From contig QMIT01000012.1 of assembly GCA_024434115.1 (NCBI GenBank), positions 62,001 through 126,000 on the forward strand: a stretch of DNA of 64,000 nucleotides. Reading direction: 5' to 3'. A program made the position numbers and the translations under genes. Under the pieces are notes generated by a model that worked only from the letters and a program-made list of their open reading frames with translations, was not told the origin of the DNA and ran no database searches. Below are positions 59,092 through 64,000 of this stretch, piece by piece; positions within the stretch are counted from its first letter, which is position 1, and the number at the start of each line of letters is the position of its first letter. Source of the DNA: Chloroflexota bacterium. GTDB taxonomy: Bacteria > Chloroflexota > Anaerolineae > Aggregatilineales > J027.

Positions 59092-59931
59092 CTATTTCAG
59101 TGCTTCGAGTGCTGCCGCCCGCATGACATCTGCCGGGGCTTGTTGGCCCGTCCATAATTCAAAAGCGGCTGCACCTTGATAGACCAGCATCCCCAAGCCG
59201 CCAATAGCCCGTGCGCCAGCGGCTTCGGCCTGCTGCATAAACTTAGTTTGCATAGGGCGATAAATCAAATCATAGACGACTACCCCGCTTGGAATTGGCA
59301 CATATTCGGGCCACGGCGATTCCTCGACGTTGGGCCACATGCCGACGGGTGTCGTGTTGACAATCACATCAACGGTAGCGGCAACTTTAGCGAGGGCCGA
59401 TAAGGGCTGTACCTCAATTTCAAGCTGTTTCGAGACCCCACGCCGCACAGCATTGCGCAATTCCCAAGCGGCATTGTCACGCCGAGCGACCACCGTGACA
59501 TGCGCCCCACCATTCGCCAACCCCAAAACCACTGCATGAGCCGAACCCCCCGCCCCCAACACGAGCGCCCGTTTGCCTGCAACCTCTACTCCCTGCGCGG
59601 CAAGATCGAGCATGAAGCCGGGGCTGTCGGTGTTATAGCCTTCGGTGCGCCCCTCCTCAATCACAATCGTGTTGACCGCACCAATCCCCCGTGCCGCCAA
59701 TGTGATGTTATTCAGCAGAGGCATCACGGCTTGTTTATGGGGAACAGTGACATTCGCGCCGACAAAGCCCTCTTTTATCAAGTTTTCGATGCGGGTTGTT
59801 AGGTCTTCTTTAGGCGTGGGCAGTCGTTCATAATGCCAATCGGACAGGCCAAGCGCCGCAAACGCCGCATTGTGCATGACAGGCGATAAGCTGTGTTCGA
59901 CAGGCCAGCCAATGATTCCTATACGCTTCAT
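59092..59931 (-). CDS. aroE: Shikimate dehydrogenase
   Basis: This 279-residue NADP-dependent enzyme reduces 3-dehydroshikimate to shikimate. The substrate site shows GWPVEHSLSPVMHNAAF (residues 7-23) and NVTVPHKQAV with the catalytic Lys. The Rossmann domain has LVLGAGGSAHAVV and the dinucleotide-region segment ARRDNA. NTTPVGMWPN and YQGAAAFELWTG are the late family motifs. It is 64 bases before the pentapeptide-repeat gene on the same strand. Upstream lies the divergent DUF3160 gene. Confidence 0.95.
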   Translation of the reverse strand: MKRIGIIGWPVEHSLSPVMHNAAFAALGLSDWHYERLPTPKEDLTTRIENLIKEGFVGANVTVPHKQAVMPLLNNITLAARGIGAVNTIVIEEGRTEGYNTDSPGFMLDLAAQGVEVAGKRALVLGAGGSAHAVVLGLANGGAHVTVVARRDNAAWELRNAVRRGVSKQLEIEVQPLSALAKVAATVDVIVNTTPVGMWPNVEESPWPEYVPIPSGVVVYDLIYRPMQTKFMQQAEAAGARAIGGLGMLVYQGAAAFELWTGQQAPADVMRAAALEALK

Positions 59932-60023
59932 GGTCAGCTTTCCCAGAATCGAACTCTATTCGTATACTATAGTAGTAATAATAAAATCAGCGATACACCC
60001 CTGTGGGTGAAGGACAAAACGCC

Positions 60024-62234
60024 ATGTTAAAAAATCGTTGGCGCACTTCGTTGATCCTCATCGTTCTGTTTACACTCGCCGCCTCAAATCTGCAAAAATT
60101 TGCTTTAGCCAATCCTGAACAACGACCCAATCGCTTTAACCCTCGTGAAGCCCAATATTTTGATCTTGTTGATGGCACTTTTGCCCTCTCGCCGGATGAG
60201 ATTACGATGTTAGAGCAAAATGGTGTGGTGATGAGTGATCGCCTTGCCTTCAACAGCTTTACCATCGCCTACGCCTATATCTACTGGAAAGATTTGCCCG
60301 TCCTCGTCACCACCGATTCCATTTTACAAGCGGTGCATGAGACCTACGATGATTTGTTGCAAAATATGGAACGCAACATCCTAATGCCTCGCCTGCGGGT
60401 AATGTTGGAACAGTGTTTGGTTAAACTCCACTCCCAAGCCAACGACAATACCGACCCCGCCATGACGCCTCTCTATGCTGATTTGGAAACCTATTTCACA
60501 ACCGCCCTATTATTGCTGAATGACACTGCTCCTGACGCAAATACGAATCGCTATCACGCGATGGCAACCGAAGCCGCTGGCGTGGAAAAAGTAAATCTGT
60601 TTGGGGTCGAAAGAGAGATTGATTTTACTCTCTTTAAACCACGCGGACATTATACAGAAGATTACTATTTGGGCCTGTATTTCCGCGCAATGACATGGTT
60701 AGCCCAGATAGATTTCCGTATGGTGAGCTTTGACCCCGAGACGGCCTTTCCGACGCTCAATCTGGAAGCCCTAGCAAGTGCCTTTTTGCTGCGCCAGACT
60801 ATTCAAGATGCCCAGCAACGCTCCAATTGGGAAGCGATTGATACATTGCTGACAGCCTTTGTGGGCCAAAGTGATAACGTGACTCTTGATGACCTTGAGC
60901 GGTTTATGAGCGATGCGGGGTTAAATAGCGCCGCTGATGTGCTCAACTATTCCGACCCCGATCACTTGTTAACCATGCTCACGACCACTGATTACGGTTG
61001 GCAGCGCATCTCCGGTCAAATCACTTGGGCCTATCTCAACAGAAATGAGGCTGTCCCACAACCTGTCACCTTCATGCTCTTGGGGTCGCGCTACGCAATT
61101 GATTCCGAGATCATGAGCAACCTTGTATTTGACCGCCTCTATACCGATGACGACCAACAAATTCTACGGCCCTACCCTAACACATTAGATGTGATGTATG
61201 CACTTGGCAATAATCAAGCCATGGCACATTTGACAGATGAACTTGCCCTATATGGTTATCAGAACTCCTTAGAAGCGGCCCGTACCCAAGTTGCCACCAC
61301 TGATAGTAACTTCTGGAATAGCAGCTTTTATAATCGCTGGTTAACCATTTTACGTACCCTCAACAACCCGGTCAGTGACAATGGCTTTTATGCGGATTCG
61401 ATGCAAACCCCCGCATGGGCCGATAAAATGCTGCATACCCAATTGGCTTCTTGGGCACAACTTCGGCACGACAACATTTTGTATGTCAAACAATCATTTA
61501 CCGAAGGCGTCGCTTGCCAGTATCCAACGGGTTATGTCGAACCCTATCCCGCCTTTTACGCCGCTGTTGCCGATTATGCGCGGGCGGGTCGTAGCCTATT
61601 TGAGCAAATCCCCCCATCTGATAACGTGTTGAGCGCTTACGATCTTGAGAACGAACAACGCACCTTAGAAACCACATTAACCTACTTTGGCGACCTCGAA
61701 AATACCGCAATCCAATTGCAGACCCTCGCCGAAAAAGAACTTCGCCTTGAACAGTTTACCGAAGATGAAGGCCTTTTTCTGCGGAGCATTGTCATCCGGC
61801 AATACCGCGAACAACAAATCTGTGGGGTGGATCCATGGGAATGGAATGGTTGGTATATGGGGCTTTTCCCGTGGGAAGATGACTCCCCGGCATTAATCGC
61901 CGATGTCCACACCAATATCAACCACAACCCCGAAATCCCTGATCTACTGCCTCCCGGTATTTTGCATATTGGCACGGGGCCAGTCTCTACCACGATGATT
62001 GTGGGCAATACCGACGAAGTAAACACAATGTATGTCGGCCCGACCTTCACCTACTATGAATTCATTGAGCTAGGGTATCCTCCCGTGCGGCTAACCGATG
62101 ATGATTGGCGTGGGAGATTAGCAAACTCACCGCCACCCGCCCCGCCCGCTTGGACAAGCAGTTTTCGGCTGCCCGTCTCAAATCCAAGCGATTATGCACC
62201 ACTCTATTTGCCACAAACGCCTGACCAACAATAA
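60024..62234 (+). CDS. DUF3160 family secreted protein
   Basis: This 736-residue protein has a signal peptide (TSLILIVLFTLAASNLQ). The body matches the DUF3160 pattern: LDLVDGTFALSPDE-like lead, RLAFNSFTIAYAYIYWKDLPVLVT, TTDSILQAVHETYDDLL, and a later SWAQLRHDNILYVKQS with WYMGLF near the end. Function of the family is unknown; it occurs in secreted, often lipoprotein-like forms. ATG 60024 has AAGGA upstream; the GTG seven codons earlier would add polar residues before the signal. It is the only plus-strand gene among the aro genes and ends 3 bases from the aroA stop. Confidence 0.85.
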   Translation: MLKNRWRTSLILIVLFTLAASNLQKFALANPEQRPNRFNPREAQYFDLVDGTFALSPDEITMLEQNGVVMSDRLAFNSFTIAYAYIYWKDLPVLVTTDSILQAVHETYDDLLQNMERNILMPRLRVMLEQCLVKLHSQANDNTDPAMTPLYADLETYFTTALLLLNDTAPDANTNRYHAMATEAAGVEKVNLFGVEREIDFTLFKPRGHYTEDYYLGLYFRAMTWLAQIDFRMVSFDPETAFPTLNLEALASAFLLRQTIQDAQQRSNWEAIDTLLTAFVGQSDNVTLDDLERFMSDAGLNSAADVLNYSDPDHLLTMLTTTDYGWQRISGQITWAYLNRNEAVPQPVTFMLLGSRYAIDSEIMSNLVFDRLYTDDDQQILRPYPNTLDVMYALGNNQAMAHLTDELALYGYQNSLEAARTQVATTDSNFWNSSFYNRWLTILRTLNNPVSDNGFYADSMQTPAWADKMLHTQLASWAQLRHDNILYVKQSFTEGVACQYPTGYVEPYPAFYAAVADYARAGRSLFEQIPPSDNVLSAYDLENEQRTLETTLTYFGDLENTAIQLQTLAEKELRLEQFTEDEGLFLRSIVIRQYREQQICGVDPWEWNGWYMGLFPWEDDSPALIADVHTNINHNPEIPDLLPPGILHIGTGPVSTTMIVGNTDEVNTMYVGPTFTYYEFIELGYPPVRLTDDDWRGRLANSPPPAPPAWTSSFRLPVSNPSDYAPLYLPQTPDQQ

Positions 62235-62237
62235 AGG

Positions 62238-63563
62238 CTAATCAGGCAACCAGTCCACCCCTGCGCCTAATGATTGCATGGTTTCCACAAAACCGGGGAA
62301 CGAATCATGGGCGCAGCGGGCATCTTCGACAATGGTTTCCCCCTCTGCCAACAGTCCGGCGACGGTCAGGCTCATGGCGACTCGATGATCGTCATGCCCA
62401 TCCACCACCGCACCCTTTAGCTGCTGGGGGCCTTCAATCACAAACCCGTCGGGGCGTTCTTCAATCACCGCGCCGAGTTTGCGTAATTCCCCCGCCATGA
62501 CCGCGATACGATCCGTTTCTTTGACCCGCAGTTCCCGCGCCTCGCTGACTTCGGTGATGCCGTTGGCATGGAGGGCGGCAACCATCAAAATTGGGAATTC
62601 ATCAATCATACGAACGACCAAATCACCTTTGATGCTTGTCCCGTGCAATTGGGTAGAGCGCACCAACAAATCGGCGACGGGTTCACCGCCTTCTTCATGC
62701 ACATTGGATTGATGCACCACTGCGCCCATCATGGCGAGGGCATCCAAAATACCAGTACGGGTATCGTTGACCCCTACCCCTTCAATCACCACCTCGGCCC
62801 CATCCACCAATAAACCTGCGACCAGTGGGAACGCGGCGGATGAAATATCGGCGGGGATTGTCCAACTGAGGGGGTGCAAACGCTCAACCGGGGTAATTGT
62901 CACGCGGTTGCCGTCTTTGCGAATATCCGCCCCCATTGCCCGCAACATGCCTTCAGTGTGGTCACGCGCCGGACCGGGTTCAATAATCGTGGTCGGGCCA
63001 TCGGCAAATAACCCCGCCAGTAGCAGACAACTTTTGACTTGGGCACTGGCGACAGGCATTTCATAGGTGATACCCTTGAGAAATGCACCACCAAAATGCA
63101 ACGGGGCACGGCCTTCATTTTCTTCAACATTCGCCCCCATCAAACGTAACGGCTCAGTAATGCGTTTCATCGGACGGCGGCGCAGTTGTTCGCTGCCATC
63201 CAACACGCTGGGGAAGGGTTGGCCCGCCATCACGCCTGCCAATAAACGAATCCCCGTACCCGCGTTAACACAATCGAGGGGTTGGCTTGGCTGCTGCAAA
63301 CCGCGTAAGCCGCGCCCATGTACGGTCAGGGTCGTGTCGTCGTGGCGATCTACCTGCACCCCCAAAGCGCGAATACAGCCGAGCGTCGCCAATGTATCAC
63401 CAGCGGGTAAAAATCCACGAATTTCGCTAACACCATCCGCCAGTGCGCCAAAAATCAGCGCCCGATGTGAAATGGATTTATCCCCCGGCACACGAATCAC
63501 CCCGCGCAGGGCTTGACCGGGGTGGATACGCACGCGGGTCGAAGTTTGGTTATGGGTGGTCAT
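62238..63563 (-). CDS. aroA: 3-phosphoshikimate 1-carboxyvinyltransferase (EPSP synthase)
   Basis: This 441-residue enzyme transfers enolpyruvyl from PEP to shikimate 3-phosphate. Motifs include VPGDKSISHRALIFGAL (about residues 23-39), NAGTGIRLLAGV in the PEP/glyphosate-binding region, SAQVKSCLLLAG, DISSAAFPLVAG, and ELRVKETDRIAVMAGEL with the conserved R-x-K-E-(S/T)-D-R. Both globular halves are complete. It overlaps the tyrA stop by 4 bases, so they are coupled. The downstream aro genes on this strand are cut off from it by the opposite-strand DUF3160 gene. Confidence 0.96.
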   Translation of the reverse strand: MTTHNQTSTRVRIHPGQALRGVIRVPGDKSISHRALIFGALADGVSEIRGFLPAGDTLATLGCIRALGVQVDRHDDTTLTVHGRGLRGLQQPSQPLDCVNAGTGIRLLAGVMAGQPFPSVLDGSEQLRRRPMKRITEPLRLMGANVEENEGRAPLHFGGAFLKGITYEMPVASAQVKSCLLLAGLFADGPTTIIEPGPARDHTEGMLRAMGADIRKDGNRVTITPVERLHPLSWTIPADISSAAFPLVAGLLVDGAEVVIEGVGVNDTRTGILDALAMMGAVVHQSNVHEEGGEPVADLLVRSTQLHGTSIKGDLVVRMIDEFPILMVAALHANGITEVSEARELRVKETDRIAVMAGELRKLGAVIEERPDGFVIEGPQQLKGAVVDGHDDHRVAMSLTVAGLLAEGETIVEDARCAHDSFPGFVETMQSLGAGVDWLPD

Positions 63564-64000
63564 GAGATCGGGCGTTCTCCATAGGTCTTGGTGTAAAGGC
63601 GGCGGGCCTCGACTACCCGCGCAAGTTCTTCACGTAGTTCATCAGGATGATCAAATAGGGCGTCGAGGGTATCCAAGTGATTGCGGAGGCGGGCCAAGAG
63701 GGGACGGATTTGCGCGGCGTTGGTCGTAAACATACCCGTAATCATGTTTTCTTCGGTACGGGCCAAACGGGTCGCGCCGTCAAAACCGCCTGCCGCCAAC
63801 TGAAACAGTGCTTCATCCTCGGCTGAGGCTTCCATCGCCAAACGCATCAGGGCAAAACTCAGCACATGGGGTAGATGGCTGGTGAGGGCGGTCAGGGCGT
63901 CGTGGCGATACCTATCCATCCACAGTGGCCTTGCCCCAATCGCCATCACCAAGTTTTCGGCAACGGCACGCGCGGCGGGGGTGGTCAACACCGTCTCGCA
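63560..64000 (-). CDS. tyrA: Prephenate dehydrogenase, C-terminal part (cut by window edge)
   Basis: At least 146 codons are visible; the start lies beyond the right edge. The helical C-terminal domain of TyrA is recognisable: the frame enters with ...VLTTPAARAVAENLVMAIGARP, then HDALTALTSHLPHVLSFAL with the S-H-L-P-H motif, and GGFDGATRLARTEENMITGMF. This domain binds prephenate and forms the dimer, while the NAD-binding half is missing from the window. It should oxidise prephenate (or arogenate) to hydroxyphenylpyruvate (or tyrosine). It overlaps aroA by 4 bases. Confidence 0.88.
   Translation of the reverse strand, partial: CETVLTTPAARAVAENLVMAIGARPLWMDRYRHDALTALTSHLPHVLSFALMRLAMEASAEDEALFQLAAGGFDGATRLARTEENMITGMFTTNAAQIRPLLARLRNHLDTLDALFDHPDELREELARVVEARRLYTKTYGERPIS

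Noticed and set aside
1..64000. tRNA, rRNA, transposase or phage genes
   Set aside because: I looked in all gaps and found no cloverleaf, rRNA-like segment, transposase motif or terminal inverted repeat pair that I could support.

Overview
The window is a gene-dense stretch of a bacterial chromosome of moderate, slightly GC-leaning composition. There are 52 intact protein genes, one gene cut by the right edge, and two remnants of a duplicated gene. No gene-free stretch exceeds about 270 bases, and I saw no tRNA, rRNA, CRISPR array, phage or insertion sequence. Several traits suggest a Chloroflexota bacterium of the Anaerolineae type: a fused serine hydroxymethyltransferase/aminomethyltransferase, many FHA, TPR, SH3 and WD40 proteins, a membrane pyrophosphatase, a Uma2 protein, and many secreted proteins of unknown role. 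This placement is inference from gene content; no rRNA is present to confirm it.

Layout. 1-6.4 kb: a secreted unknown protein, a GH38 alpha-mannosidase, and a convergent sugar catabolism set (Gfo/Idh dehydrogenase, TIM-barrel isomerase, VanZ-like protein). 6.5-7.7 kb: an orphan zinc-binding transport protein behind a consensus sigma-70 promoter and a Fur-family-like box. 7.9-15 kb: the GlyA-GcvT fusion, a TPR protein, an acyltransferase, a degenerate kinase-fold protein and a thiolase. 15-20.7 kb: an AddB-like Fe-S nuclease, two FHA proteins and a PP2C phosphatase. 20.9-28.5 kb: prmA, WD40, EEP and Uma2 genes, and the heat-shock set grpE-dnaK-dnaJ. 28.6-35 kb: an alcohol dehydrogenase, then the most unusual locus here. 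In that locus, four divergent paralogues with a near-invariant N-terminus (M-R-I-S-I/L-W-Q-Q-F) surround a radical SAM gene with a C-terminal auxiliary-cluster domain. Two 5'-truncated copies of that radical SAM gene lie between the paralogues. 35-42.7 kb: a small acidic protein, a polysaccharide deacetylase, secreted proteins, an alpha-oxoamine synthase, an FHA protein, a short-chain dehydrogenase and two small unknowns. 42.8-54.9 kb: a K+-independent proton-pumping pyrophosphatase, an SH3-repeat protein, an Mrr-like endonuclease, a methyltransferase, DNA polymerase I and two membrane-anchored TPR proteins. 55-64 kb: an aromatic amino acid cluster on the minus strand (tyrA, aroA, aroE, a pentapeptide-repeat gene, aroC, fused aroK-aroB, aroQ), split by a DUF3160 gene in the opposite orientation.

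How the genes work together. The shikimate set covers every step from DAHP onward: dehydroquinate synthase, dehydroquinase, shikimate dehydrogenase, shikimate kinase, EPSP synthase and chorismate synthase, then TyrA towards tyrosine. DAHP synthase itself is not in the window. The chaperone genes run grpE, dnaK, dnaJ with hairpins between them that could set different transcript levels. The paralogue/radical SAM block is tightly packed, with 4- and 29-base overlaps, which suggests co-expression of a modifying enzyme with the four proteins, either as substrates or as partners. That block is the best candidate for an undescribed system.
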